From an uncultured Bacteroidales bacterium (lineage in GTDB: Bacteria; Bacteroidota; Bacteroidia; Bacteroidales; Paludibacteraceae): 64,000 nt of DNA. The translations under genes and the position numbers were made by a program. Within the stretch, counting starts at the first letter, position 1. Each line of letters begins with the position of its first letter. Below the pieces are notes generated by a model. That model saw only the letters and a list, made by a program, of their open reading frames with translations, searched no databases and was not told the origin of the DNA. Shown here piece after piece: positions 55,560 to 64,000 of this stretch. The stretch spans positions 124,001 to 188,000 of the forward strand of contig CADCBP010000007.1 of assembly GCA_902799705.1 (NCBI GenBank). Direction: 5' to 3'.

Positions 55560-56780
55560 ATGGAGAACAAGAACAACAACAGCAACAATTATTGCGTGAT
55601 TATGGCGGGCGGCGTAGGAAGCCGTTTTTGGCCGTACAGTAGAGCAGATAAACCGAAGCAGTTTCTGGACTTCTTCGGCACGGGTCGCAGTTTGCTGCAG
55701 ATGACCGTGGATCGTTTTCGTCCGATCGTTCCGATCGAGAACGTGTTTATCGTGACAAACGTGGCATACAAGGACTTGATTTTGAAGCAGATTCCGGATT
55801 TGAGTGAGAAGCAGATATTGTGCGAGCCTGCGCGCCGGAATACGGCGCCTTGTATCGCGTACGCGACTGCTCATATACGCGCGCTATGCATCCAGCGAGC
55901 ATACGGGTACACGGAAGAGTACCAGGGATTCACGAAAGACGGAAAAGTCAAAGGCGGTCCTTCCAAATCCTCCCTTCCGAACTATCAGGACATAGACTGG
56001 AGCAAACCGGAAATGCGGGCCAATATTGTGGTGGCGGCAAGTGACCACTTGATCTTGGAAGAAGAGAAATTCCGTCAGGTGATTCTGAAGGCCTTTGATT
56101 TTGTGAGCCAGCACAAAGCGATTGCGACGCTTGGCATGTCCCCCACCCGTCCGGAGACCGGATATGGCTATATTCAGCGCCAGCCGGAAGCTTTTGCCGA
56201 CGGGATTTATCCGGTGAAGACGTTTACGGAGAAGCCAAATCTGGAGATGGCGAAAGTGTTCTTGCAGAGCGGTGATTTCCTTTGGAACAGCGGTATCTTC
56301 ATTTGGAACCTGCAGACCATCAGTGAGGCATTCCGATATCTGTTGCCGGAAGTGGCAGACCGTTTCCGCGAAGGCGAGTTGCTGATGGGCACCGACAAAG
56401 AGGAGGAGTTCATCGAGCATATCTTCCCCAAATGCCCGAACATCTCCATCGACTACGGCATTATGGAGAAGGCGGACAATGTCTTCGTACTGCCGAGCAG
56501 TTTCGGTTGGAGTGACTTAGGCACCTGGGGCAGCCTGTACGAGTTGAGCGAAAAAGACGAGAACGGGAACGTGAGGTTACATTCGGACGCGCTGTTCTAC
56601 GAGGCGAATGGAAATATCGTAACTCTGGAACCGGGCAAGCTGGCTGTAGTGCAAGGCGTAGACGACATGATCATCGCCGAACAGAAAGGGGTCTTGTTAG
56701 TTTGCAAGAAATGCGAGGAGCAGCGTATCAAGCAATTTGTGGCCGACGCGCAAACAGAGTTTGAAGGCAAATACAATTAA
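55560..56780 (+). CDS. manC: Mannose-1-phosphate guanylyltransferase
   Basis: About 406 residues from MENKNNNSNNYCVIMAGGVG. An in-frame ATG at 55449 would add 37 residues translated from the 11-bp array and is less likely. The nucleotide-binding motif is GGVGSRFWPYSRADKPKQFL and the sugar-phosphate part has KTFTEKPNLEMAKVFL and FLWNSGIFIWNL. There is no C-terminal isomerase domain. It makes GDP-mannose for surface glycans. It precedes the glycogen set, but the product serves a different pathway. Confidence 0.94.
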   Translation: MENKNNNSNNYCVIMAGGVGSRFWPYSRADKPKQFLDFFGTGRSLLQMTVDRFRPIVPIENVFIVTNVAYKDLILKQIPDLSEKQILCEPARRNTAPCIAYATAHIRALCIQRAYGYTEEYQGFTKDGKVKGGPSKSSLPNYQDIDWSKPEMRANIVVAASDHLILEEEKFRQVILKAFDFVSQHKAIATLGMSPTRPETGYGYIQRQPEAFADGIYPVKTFTEKPNLEMAKVFLQSGDFLWNSGIFIWNLQTISEAFRYLLPEVADRFREGELLMGTDKEEEFIEHIFPKCPNISIDYGIMEKADNVFVLPSSFGWSDLGTWGSLYELSEKDENGNVRLHSDALFYEANGNIVTLEPGKLAVVQGVDDMIIAEQKGVLLVCKKCEEQRIKQFVADAQTEFEGKYN

Positions 56781-56803
56781 TCATACACATTAAATCTTAC
56801 ATC

Positions 56804-58792
56804 ATGAGTTATCTTAATTTTGACAAGACAGTACTTGTTAATCTGGAGCGGTCGCTTCAGAAAGAGATGATTCGAACCAACCGTGCGGGCGTGTATAACT
56901 CGACCACTCTGGTCGATTGCAACACGCGCAAGTATCATGGTCAACTGGTGATGCCGTTGCCTCATATCAGCGATGACAACTTCGTGTTGCTCAGTTCGCT
57001 GGATGAGACAGTGATCCAGCACGGTGCAGAGTTCAACCTGGGTCTGCACGAGTACGGCGAGAACCATTTCAGCCCGAACGGACACAAGTACATCCGCGAG
57101 TTTGACTGCGATGTCATCTCTCGCACGACCTACCGTGTAGGAGCGATGGTGCTTCAGAAGGAGCGCATGCTCGTCAGTTTCGAGCCGCGCGTGCTAATTC
57201 GCTACACGCTGTTAGAGAGCGGTAGTCCGACGACGCTTCGTTTCCGTCCTTTCCTTGCGTTCCGCAGCGTGAATGAGTTGACGCATGAGAATCCGCTGGC
57301 CAACGCGGATATGAACGACTGCGAGAACGGTCGATTCAACCGCATGTATCCGGGTTTCCCGAACCTGTACATGCAGTTCAGCAAGGCGGTTGAGTATCAT
57401 CACGACCCTCAGTGGTACAAGGATATCGAGTATCGCAAGGAGCGCGAACGCGGATATGCTTACAAAGAGGATCTGCTGGTTCCCGGTTATTTCGAGTTGC
57501 CGATGAAGAAGGGCGAGAGTGTTATTTTCGCAGGCGGCGTGACGGAATGCAAGACCGCTCAACTGAAAGTTGTATGGAAGAAAGAGTTGGAGCGCCGCAT
57601 CCGTCGCGAGGACATGTTCTCCACGCTGAAAAACAGCGCGAGTCAGTTCTACAAGCGCGAAGGTGACAAGTGTTATCTTTTAGCCGGTTTCCCATGGTTC
57701 GGTCCCGATGCACGCTCCACTTTCTTCAGCGTCGCCAGCTGTACGCTTGACATCGACCGTCCGGAATATTGGGATGCGATCATCAACAAGACGGCCATCG
57801 AAGAGATACTGAACTTCATGAACGGCCGCATCCATGACCTGAAGATGACGGGAATGGACGAGCCGGATGTGCTGTTGTGGTTCATTCGCGCATGCCAGAA
57901 ATACGCGCATAAATATACGGTTCGTGAGGCAGCCGACCTGTACGGTCAACTCTGTCTGGATATCATCAACTGGTACCGCAAGCAGAACCATCCGCGCGCG
58001 AAGTTGCACCAGAACGGTTTGTTATGGGTGGACGGTACACAGCGTCCCGCAACGTGGATGAACGCCACGGAAAACGGATGGCCTATCACCCCGCGTACAG
58101 GTTATGTCGTTGAGATCAACGCACTTTGGTACAACGCGATGCGCTTCACGGCCGAGATGCTGCGCGAGATGGGCAAAGAGACGAGCGCCGACCTGATGGA
58201 GTATCAGGCGGAGATCAGCAAAGACGCGTTTGTGAAGACGTTCTGGAACGGGTTGTATCTGAATGACTACGTGATTGACAATTACCAGAACCGCGAGGTA
58301 CGTCCGAACATGATCTGGGCGGTCGGTCTGCCTTACAGTCCGTTGGACCGCAAGCAGCAGAAGGCGGTAGTGGATATATGTACGAAAGAGTTGCTGACGC
58401 CGAAGGGTCTGCGCAGTCTGAGTCCGAAGAGCGGCAGTTACCGTCCGACCTGTTACGGCGGAGCGATAGAGCGCGACAGGAGTCTTCATAACGGTGTCGT
58501 ATGGCCCTCGACCATCACAGCTTATTCGCGCGCATACATGAATATCTACAAGTACAGCGGCGCCAGCTTCATGGAGCGGCTGCTGATCGGTTTTGAGGCA
58601 GAGATGGACGAACTGACTATCGGTACCCTGAACGAGTGCTATGACGGCAACCCGCCCTACAAAGGACACGGCGGCATGAGTAGTGCGCCGAGTGTAGCGG
58701 CGGTCATCAGTCTGATAGATACCTTGAAAAGATATCAGAAGGAAGAAGTTGAAAGAAAGTCGAAAGTTGAAAGCGAGGAGGCAGAATTATGA
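56804..58792 (+). CDS. Glycogen debranching enzyme (amylo-alpha-1,6-glucosidase family)
   Basis: A 662-residue protein without signal peptide. The N-terminal beta domain (about residues 1-270) includes NRAGVYNSTTLVDCNTRKYH and the C-terminal alpha/alpha barrel includes GLLWVDGTQRPATWMNATEN and SYRPTCYGGAIERDRSLHNG, the substrate-binding region of GH133-like debranching enzymes. It trims alpha-1,6 branches of glycogen in the cytoplasm. The last 15 residues (VERKSKVESEEAEL) come from a GAAAGTT repeat. The stop overlaps the GT4 start by 4 bp (ATGA), matching the conserved Bacteroidota cluster debranching enzyme-GT4-GH57. Confidence 0.93.
   Translation: MSYLNFDKTVLVNLERSLQKEMIRTNRAGVYNSTTLVDCNTRKYHGQLVMPLPHISDDNFVLLSSLDETVIQHGAEFNLGLHEYGENHFSPNGHKYIREFDCDVISRTTYRVGAMVLQKERMLVSFEPRVLIRYTLLESGSPTTLRFRPFLAFRSVNELTHENPLANADMNDCENGRFNRMYPGFPNLYMQFSKAVEYHHDPQWYKDIEYRKERERGYAYKEDLLVPGYFELPMKKGESVIFAGGVTECKTAQLKVVWKKELERRIRREDMFSTLKNSASQFYKREGDKCYLLAGFPWFGPDARSTFFSVASCTLDIDRPEYWDAIINKTAIEEILNFMNGRIHDLKMTGMDEPDVLLWFIRACQKYAHKYTVREAADLYGQLCLDIINWYRKQNHPRAKLHQNGLLWVDGTQRPATWMNATENGWPITPRTGYVVEINALWYNAMRFTAEMLREMGKETSADLMEYQAEISKDAFVKTFWNGLYLNDYVIDNYQNREVRPNMIWAVGLPYSPLDRKQQKAVVDICTKELLTPKGLRSLSPKSGSYRPTCYGGAIERDRSLHNGVVWPSTITAYSRAYMNIYKYSGASFMERLLIGFEAEMDELTIGTLNECYDGNPPYKGHGGMSSAPSVAAVISLIDTLKRYQKEEVERKSKVESEEAEL
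58745..58775 (+). repeat. Degenerate GAAAGTT array at the 3' end of the debranching gene
   Basis: GAAGAAGTT, GAAAGAAAGTC, GAAAGTT and GAAAGCG. The units are irregular, but the words match those in the 60048 and 63335 arrays. Confidence 0.6.
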
Positions 58793-60051
58793 AAGCGTTA
58801 ATGTTCGGTTGGGAGTTTCCCCCTCATATCTTAGGCGGTTTGGGTACCGCGAGTTACGGATTGACCCGCGGCATGGCAGAGCAGCCTGACATGGATATCA
58901 CGTTCGTCATTCCGAAGCCATGGGGTGACGAGGATCAATCGTTCCTCCGCATCATCGGCGCGAACAGCGTGCCTATCGTATGGAAGGACGTGAACTACGA
59001 TTACGTCAAGTCGCGTATGGAAGGCAAGATGAGTCCGGAGGAGTATTATCACCTGCGTGACGGCATTCATTACGACTACCGCCGTATCGGCACGGACGAC
59101 CTCGGTTGCGTCGGTTTCTCGGGCCGCTATCCTGATAACCTGATCGAGGAGATCGGCAACTACGAAGCGGTAGCCAGTGTACTGGCGCACAGTCTGGATT
59201 TCGACATCATTCACAGTCACGACTGGCTGACCTACCCGGCGGGTGTGTTTGCGAAACATATCAGCGGCAAGCCGCTGGTTATCCACGTCCATGCGACGGA
59301 TTTCGACCGGAGCCGCGGCAACGTGAACCCAACGGTATATGCCATCGAGAAACGCGGTATGGACGAAGCCGATCATATCATATGCGTAAGTAACCTGACG
59401 CGCAACACGGTGATCGAGAAATACGGTCAGGACCCGCGCAAAGTGAGCACGGTACACAACGCGGTGGAGCCGCTGGCCCATCCGGAGGAGTTCAAGAAAC
59501 CCGAGCGCAAAGACAAGCTGGTTACATTCCTCGGCCGTATCACGATGCAGAAAGGTCCGGAGTATTTCGTAGAGGCCGCAGCACGCGTGCTGAGCAAGAC
59601 GGACGGCGTTCGTTTTGTGATGGCAGGCAGCGGAGACAAGATGACGGAGATGATCGATCTGGTTGCCAAACGCGGCATAGCGGACAAGTTCCACTTCCCC
59701 GGTTTCATGCGCGGCAAGCAGGTTCAGGAGATGCTCGCGATGAGCGACGTCTATATCATGCCGTCCGTGAGCGAGCCGTTCGGTATCAGTCCGCTGGAGG
59801 CGATGCAGGTAGGTTGTCCGTCGATCATCAGTCATCAGTCGGGTTGCGCAGAGATCCTGCAGCACGCCATCAAGACCGACTACTGGGATATCGATGCGAT
59901 GGCCGATGCCATCTACGCGATTGTCAAGTATCCGGCGCTGTACAAGAGTCTGCATGAACTCGGCATGGCGGAAGTCAACAACATCAAGTGGTCGGACGCC
60001 GGACTGAAAGTGCGCGCAATTTACGACGGTGTGATAAATCACACGTTGTAA
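58789..60051 (+). CDS. Glycosyltransferase family 4, glycogen-synthase-like
   Basis: A 420-residue GT-B enzyme. The N-terminal domain begins MKALMFGWEFPPHILGGLGT, with the Gly-rich acceptor loop, and has IIHSHDWLTYPAGVFAKHIS. The C-terminal domain has FLGRITMQKGPEYFVEAA and the EX7E motif in SEPFGISPLEAMQVGCPSII. Its place between a debranching enzyme and a GH57 protein suggests synthesis of an alpha-glucan from a nucleotide-glucose; the donor is not certain. The stop TAA is in the first unit of the next array. Confidence 0.9.
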   Translation: MKALMFGWEFPPHILGGLGTASYGLTRGMAEQPDMDITFVIPKPWGDEDQSFLRIIGANSVPIVWKDVNYDYVKSRMEGKMSPEEYYHLRDGIHYDYRRIGTDDLGCVGFSGRYPDNLIEEIGNYEAVASVLAHSLDFDIIHSHDWLTYPAGVFAKHISGKPLVIHVHATDFDRSRGNVNPTVYAIEKRGMDEADHIICVSNLTRNTVIEKYGQDPRKVSTVHNAVEPLAHPEEFKKPERKDKLVTFLGRITMQKGPEYFVEAAARVLSKTDGVRFVMAGSGDKMTEMIDLVAKRGIADKFHFPGFMRGKQVQEMLAMSDVYIMPSVSEPFGISPLEAMQVGCPSIISHQSGCAEILQHAIKTDYWDIDAMADAIYAIVKYPALYKSLHELGMAEVNNIKWSDAGLKVRAIYDGVINHTL

Positions 60052-60082
60052 AGTTGAAAGTTGAAAGTTTAAAGTTTAAAGA
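60048..60082 (+). repeat. Heptamer array between GT4 and GH57 genes
   Basis: Five perfect units (GTAAAGT, TGAAAGT, TGAAAGT, TTAAAGT, TTAAAGA). The GT4 stop TAA (60049-60051) is in unit one and the GH57 ATG is 15 bp after the array. Confidence 0.92.
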
Positions 60083-60097
60083 AATTCTTTAATAATT

Positions 60098-61363
60098 ATG
60101 AAAAATATATGTTTTTGCTTCCAGATGCATGTTCCCTACCGTCTGAAGCGTTATCGTTTCTTTGAGATTGGTCATGATCACTATTACTACGATGACATGG
60201 CTACCGAAGAGCATGTCAACTGGTTGGTTCAAACGTCCTATCTGCCGTTGTGCACGACGATCAAGGACATGATCAACCTGAGTAAGGGCAAGTTCCATTG
60301 CGCGCTGAGCGTAAGCGGCACAATGATAGAGATGTTCGAGCAGTTCAATCCTGAGATGATCGATATTCTCAAGGAGTTGGCAGCCACCAAATGCGTGGAG
60401 TTCCTCGCTACGCCGTATGCCTATTCTCTGGCCTCGGAGTATAACGAGGCGGAGTTCAAGAAACAGCTGAAGTTCCAAGGCAGTCTGCTGGAGAACATCC
60501 TCGGTGTGAAGGCCCAGACGGTATGGAATACGGAGTTACTGTACACGGACGAGACAGCTTATCAGTTGAGCAAGATGGGTTACAAGATTATTCTGACGGA
60601 GGGCGCCAAGCACGTGATCAGTTGGAAGAGTCCGAACCATATCTATCAGTCTGCCGGTGCTCCGAAGATGAAAGTGTTGCTGCGCAATGCGAACCTCAGC
60701 GACGAGTTGAGTTTCCACTTCTCCGATCCGAGCTGGCCTAATTTCCCGATTGATGCAGAGAAATATGCGGACCAGTTGAAGTCGCTGCCGGAAGGCGATG
60801 ACCTGATTAACATCTGGGTAGGCGCCGAGACGTTCGGTATCCGCCAGAACGCCGGTTCAGGTATCTTCGACTTCCTGAAAGCATTGCCGTATTTTGCGCT
60901 GGAGCGCGAGATGGGTTTTGTTACGCCGTCCGAGGCTGCCAAGAAATTAACGGCTAACGACGTGCTGTCAAGTCCGTACCCGTTGACATGGAGCGGCGAG
61001 GCGAAGGACCTGAGTATCTACGCAGGCAACGACTTGCAGCAAGAGGCTATCCACAAGTTATACGCCGTGGCAGAGCGTGTTCACCTGTGCCAGGACAAGA
61101 ATCTGAAAACGAACTGGTTGCGTCTGCAGGATGTGAACTACCTGCATAACATGAACCATATCGACCAGGGCGAGACGCAGTACGAGTCGGCATACGATGC
61201 GTTCATCAACTACATGAATATCCTGTCCGACTTCCTGCAGAGCGTTGAGGAGCAATACCCGACGACGATTGAGAACGAGGAGTTGAATGAGTTGTTGAAG
61301 ACCATCCGCAACCAGGAAGAGGAGATTCAACTTCTTCAGGCAAAGCTCAAGAAGAAAAGCTGA
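60098..61363 (+). CDS. GH57 alpha-amylase-like protein lacking the usual acid/base Asp
   Basis: A 421-residue protein without signal peptide, so cytoplasmic. The GH57 N-terminal motif HQP reads HVP here (residues 11-13). The nucleophile region WNTELLYTDE keeps Glu146. In the second catalytic region the usual FMDYETFG reads WVGAETFG (about residues 240-247), so the expected Asp is Gly242. GH57 alpha-amylase-like homologues missing one or both catalytic residues are known in Bacteroidota. The last 40 residues form a coiled coil (LNELLKTIRNQEEEIQLLQA). It may bind glucan or assist the neighbours rather than cleave. Confidence 0.88.
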   Translation: MKNICFCFQMHVPYRLKRYRFFEIGHDHYYYDDMATEEHVNWLVQTSYLPLCTTIKDMINLSKGKFHCALSVSGTMIEMFEQFNPEMIDILKELAATKCVEFLATPYAYSLASEYNEAEFKKQLKFQGSLLENILGVKAQTVWNTELLYTDETAYQLSKMGYKIILTEGAKHVISWKSPNHIYQSAGAPKMKVLLRNANLSDELSFHFSDPSWPNFPIDAEKYADQLKSLPEGDDLINIWVGAETFGIRQNAGSGIFDFLKALPYFALEREMGFVTPSEAAKKLTANDVLSSPYPLTWSGEAKDLSIYAGNDLQQEAIHKLYAVAERVHLCQDKNLKTNWLRLQDVNYLHNMNHIDQGETQYESAYDAFINYMNILSDFLQSVEEQYPTTIENEELNELLKTIRNQEEEIQLLQAKLKKKS

Positions 61364-61387
61364 GAGTTTAGTGTTTAGTGTTTAGAG
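61364..61387 (+). repeat. Heptamer array between GH57 and the porin gene
   Basis: GAGTTTA, GTGTTTA, GTGTTTA and a partial GAG unit. It starts at the base after the GH57 stop; the porin TTG start is 8 bp downstream. Confidence 0.85.
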
Positions 61388-61394
61388 AACAGAT

Positions 61395-63338
61395 TTGCGA
61401 TTAAAGCGGAGTTTTATAGTATTAGTGCTGTTGGCAGCGACCCTTGTGGCCGCTGCCAAGCCGCCGCGTATCAAGACGGTAGTGCGCACATGGCAGATGC
61501 CGTCCTACAGCGCGGTAGCCGATACTATTCCTTTCCGCGACACTACGATGCTCAACTATCACGACATCGACATCCAGCAACGGTATTCGTTGAGCAGTGC
61601 ATTCAACGGCAATATCCTGGTGTCTCCTATCGAGTCGCGCGTAGTGCAGCACCGTCTGACGACGATAGACGATCCGTTTGCCGTCAGTCTGACGCCGTAC
61701 GTGGTAACGCCGCAGCAGCAACGTTTCTTTAACACGACGACCCCCTACTCGTCCATCGCCTACAAGAAAGGTTTTGTTACAGGGCACGAAGAGAACGACC
61801 TCAGTTTTCTTTTCACCGGTAACTTAGGTCGCGAGACGAATCTGGGTGTAGAGATGGAGTATCTGAATTCGGTAGGTCACTACGCCAACACGGCCGGCAA
61901 ACTGTTCCGCGGCAGTGTATGGGGCAGTTACACCGGCGCGCATTACAGCATGCATGGCGCGTTCGGATGGAGCTCGCTCAGTTCGTTCGACAACGGCGGG
62001 TTGGTGAATGTAGAAGATCTGCGAAGCAGCCTGCGTCCCGGGGATATCCCTGTCCAGTTGAACGCCATGACCGGCTACCGATATTTGAGCGGTTACCTGC
62101 ATAACCAGTACGCGATCACCAAAGAGCGCGAGTACCACGACTCGATCGAGGTGGTAGAAGACGGTCAGCGCGTTAAGCGCGACACGGTGAAGGTGGAGTA
62201 CATCCCTCTGATCACGTTCAGTCATATCTTCGAGACGAACAACTCGAACAGGCGCTATATAGAGCAGGTCTCGGACCAGGGATTCTATGATCATATCTAC
62301 TACGACTCGCTGGCGACAGATGACCACACGGACGTACTGACAATCCGCAACACTCTGGCTGTGACATTCTGCGAGGCATACAACAGGAAGTTGAAGTTCG
62401 GCGCAACGGTTTTTGCAATGAACGAGTTCCAGCGGCATCTCTTTGACAGCGTGCCGTACGACAGCATCTTCGACTACCGCTGGACCAACAACACGTATGT
62501 CGGCGGAGCTATCCATAAGCATCGCGGCGCGAACGTACATTATACCGTAGAGGGTCAAGTATGCGTGGTGGGCTACAAGATCGGCGAGTTTGACGTCCAC
62601 GGCAAGTTGGAGACGGCGTTCCGCGTAGGGGACACGACCTTGCTGGTAAGTGCGCGAGCTTATGCGAAGAGCGTCACGCCGAGTCCGTACCTGCAGCGTT
62701 TCCGCTCGAACCACCTGATATGGGACAACGCGTTCGGGTTCACATACCGTTTCCTCGGCGGCGCATCGGTTGCCTATCCCTATAAATGGGTGAAGCCGCG
62801 GATTGATTTCAGTTTTGAGAACCAGACGAACCCCATCTATGTCTCCGCATTGGACTGGAAGCCTCGTCAGTTCCGCGGCAACGTACAGATCATCACGGGC
62901 GATATAGGGCTGGACATCACCACGCCGTGGGTGAATTTAGAGAATCGCCTGGTGGTTCAACATTCGACCAATGACAGCGTGATGCCGGTTCCGCTGCTCA
63001 TTTTACAACACCGGCTATACTATCACGGCACATGGTGGAGAGCGTTGGACGCGCAGATGGGTGTGGACGTACGTTATTTCACGCGCTACCATGCGCCGAT
63101 ACTGTGTCCCGAGACGGGTATGTTCGGTACACAAAGCGACATTAACGTCGGTAACTATCCATGGATGAGTGCATACGCGAGTTTTTATGTGAGGTCGATC
63201 CGCTTGCGGTTCTTCTTCCATTACCAGCATTTGAACCATCTGTTTATGAAGAATAACATTGACTACCTGGCCATGCCCGGTTATCCGACCAACCGCGACA
63301 CATTCCGCGCCGGTCTTGCATGGCATTTCTATAATTAA
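61395..63338 (+). CDS. Putative porin (Porin_10-like outer-membrane barrel)
   Basis: A 647-residue protein. I choose the TTG at 61395 as start because it gives a good signal peptide (RLKRSFIVLVLLAATLVAAA); the first ATG lies beyond it. The body alternates hydrophobic and polar residues, rich in Tyr, Phe and Asn (LFTGNLGRETNLGVEMEYLN, then GSVWGSYTGAHYSMHGAFGW) and fits the Bacteroidota putative-porin family. The C-terminus is FRAGLAWHFYN, an outer-membrane-type last strand. What passes through it is unknown. The stop lies in unit one of the 63335 array. Confidence 0.82.
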   Translation: MRLKRSFIVLVLLAATLVAAAKPPRIKTVVRTWQMPSYSAVADTIPFRDTTMLNYHDIDIQQRYSLSSAFNGNILVSPIESRVVQHRLTTIDDPFAVSLTPYVVTPQQQRFFNTTTPYSSIAYKKGFVTGHEENDLSFLFTGNLGRETNLGVEMEYLNSVGHYANTAGKLFRGSVWGSYTGAHYSMHGAFGWSSLSSFDNGGLVNVEDLRSSLRPGDIPVQLNAMTGYRYLSGYLHNQYAITKEREYHDSIEVVEDGQRVKRDTVKVEYIPLITFSHIFETNNSNRRYIEQVSDQGFYDHIYYDSLATDDHTDVLTIRNTLAVTFCEAYNRKLKFGATVFAMNEFQRHLFDSVPYDSIFDYRWTNNTYVGGAIHKHRGANVHYTVEGQVCVVGYKIGEFDVHGKLETAFRVGDTTLLVSARAYAKSVTPSPYLQRFRSNHLIWDNAFGFTYRFLGGASVAYPYKWVKPRIDFSFENQTNPIYVSALDWKPRQFRGNVQIITGDIGLDITTPWVNLENRLVVQHSTNDSVMPVPLLILQHRLYYHGTWWRALDAQMGVDVRYFTRYHAPILCPETGMFGTQSDINVGNYPWMSAYASFYVRSIRLRFFFHYQHLNHLFMKNNIDYLAMPGYPTNRDTFRAGLAWHFYN

Positions 63339-63383
63339 AGTTGAAAGTTTATAGTTGAAAGTTTACAGTTTAAAGTATAGAGA
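63335..63383 (+). repeat. Seven-unit heptamer array from porin stop to clpC start
   Basis: TTAAAGT, TGAAAGT, TTATAGT, TGAAAGT, TTACAGT, TTAAAGT, ATAGAGA. The stop TAA (63336-63338) is in unit one and the clpC ATG (63384) follows unit seven directly. It is the longest exact example in the window. Confidence 0.95.
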
Positions 63384-64000
63384 ATGCAAGTTACACAGCA
63401 TTTAAATCAGATTCTCGTTTATGCGCATGATGAGGCGGAGCGTCTCTGGAGTGCTCATGTAGAGCCGGAACATTTGTTACTGGCCATCATGCGTCTGGGT
63501 GAGGGTTCGGCATACGAGTTATTGCTTCGCGCGTCCTTCCGTCCGGAGGAAGCGAAGATGCAACTCGAGGCGTTTATCCGCGGTAATCAGGGTACCGGCG
63601 AAGCGATAGAGCGCAGTTCTCAAACCAACCGTATCCTTCGCATCGCAGAGGCTATCAGCCGCGAGTACAAGTCCGAGCAGATAGGTTCGGTCCATCTGCT
63701 GTTAGCCATTCTGCGCGAACAAATTAACCGCGCAGCGGTATATTTGGAGGAGACCTGGGGTATCAGTTATATGCAGTTAGTTGATCTGTATGGTCAGCCT
63801 CATTACAACGCAGAGACTCCAACGGCGGGTAACAACCAGATGGGCGGTTTGAACGAAGGTCCATGGGAGCCGGACCAGCCGAAACAGTCCAAGAACAAGA
63901 AGAGCGCCACGACGGCGCTGGACAAGTACGGCCGCGACCTGACCAAGCAGGCAGAGGAGGGGAAGTTAGACCCTGTCGTAGGCCGCGAGGTGGAGATTGA
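63384..64000 (+). CDS. clpC: ATP-dependent Clp protease ATP-binding subunit ClpC, 5' part
   Basis: About 205 residues are visible before the window ends. The two Clp_N repeats are present (LNQILVYAHDEAERLWSAHV followed by EPEHLLLAIMRLGEGSAYEL, and ILRIAEAISREYKSEQIGSV followed by HLLLAILREQ). A linker then leads to TALDKYGRDLTKQAEEGKLD and PVVGREVEI, the usual entry to the first AAA+ domain. ClpC unfolds substrates for ClpP. The start ATG directly abuts a heptamer array. Confidence 0.95.
   Translation, partial: MQVTQHLNQILVYAHDEAERLWSAHVEPEHLLLAIMRLGEGSAYELLLRASFRPEEAKMQLEAFIRGNQGTGEAIERSSQTNRILRIAEAISREYKSEQIGSVHLLLAILREQINRAAVYLEETWGISYMQLVDLYGQPHYNAETPTAGNNQMGGLNEGPWEPDQPKQSKNKKSATTALDKYGRDLTKQAEEGKLDPVVGREVEI

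Overview
The window comes from a Bacteroidota genome, most likely order Bacteroidales. The evidence is the order tRNA-Thr, tRNA-Tyr, tRNA-Gly, tRNA-Thr, tuf, tRNA-Trp, secE, nusG, rplK, rplA, rplJ, rplL, rpoB, rpoC; promoters of the Bacteroidota type (TTTG or TTGC, 19-20 bp, then TAnnTTTG); GldD; a Bacteroidota-type GGGP synthase; DUF4421, DUF5063 and Porin_10-like proteins; and short lipoprotein signals ending in a cysteine. The species cannot be named from this sequence.

Layout. 1-11433 (minus): transcription and translation block from four tRNAs to rpoC, which runs off the left edge. tuf carries an internal deletion with a frameshift. 11459-13688 (minus): a XerC-type recombinase and a DUF4421 envelope protein. 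13704-29964 (mostly plus): an MFS sugar-type transporter, an aldo/keto reductase (minus), then a dense envelope block (YtxH, holin-like, AI-2E-like permease, PlsC-like acyltransferase, DUF819, BamA-like barrel, complete RND efflux trio) and pnp. 30028-41655 (minus): TamB, Maf, ParC, a small membrane protein, a gene-free stretch, a lipoprotein, DprA, Upp and a coiled-coil secreted protein. 41640-44900 (plus): a long leader, DUF5063, a 3'-5' exonuclease and alkaline phosphatase. 45170-55250 (minus): two secreted proteins with matching ends, a BASS transporter, DusB, a 7TM-HD phosphodiesterase, a GGGP synthase-TadA fusion and GldD. 55344-64000 (plus): ManC, then a glycogen or maltodextrin set (debranching enzyme, GT4, GH57), a porin and ClpC, which runs off the right edge.

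The most unusual feature is a family of short tandem arrays with a period of 7, sometimes 8, bp. More than 20 sit at gene junctions or inside genes, and each site has its own unit sequence. At several junctions the array covers exactly the stretch from the stop codon of one gene to the start codon of the next. Where arrays lie inside genes, the coding frame is free of stops. One of them encodes the linker that joins GGGP synthase to TadA. Other repeat classes are 11-bp arrays at three intergenic sites, triloop mini-hairpins in the three long gene-free gaps, and a 20-bp array that repeats the start region of the MFS gene.

Functions come from recognised motifs and gene order, read by eye; no database search was run. 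Calls for housekeeping genes are firm. Calls for secreted proteins, leaders and repeats are descriptive.
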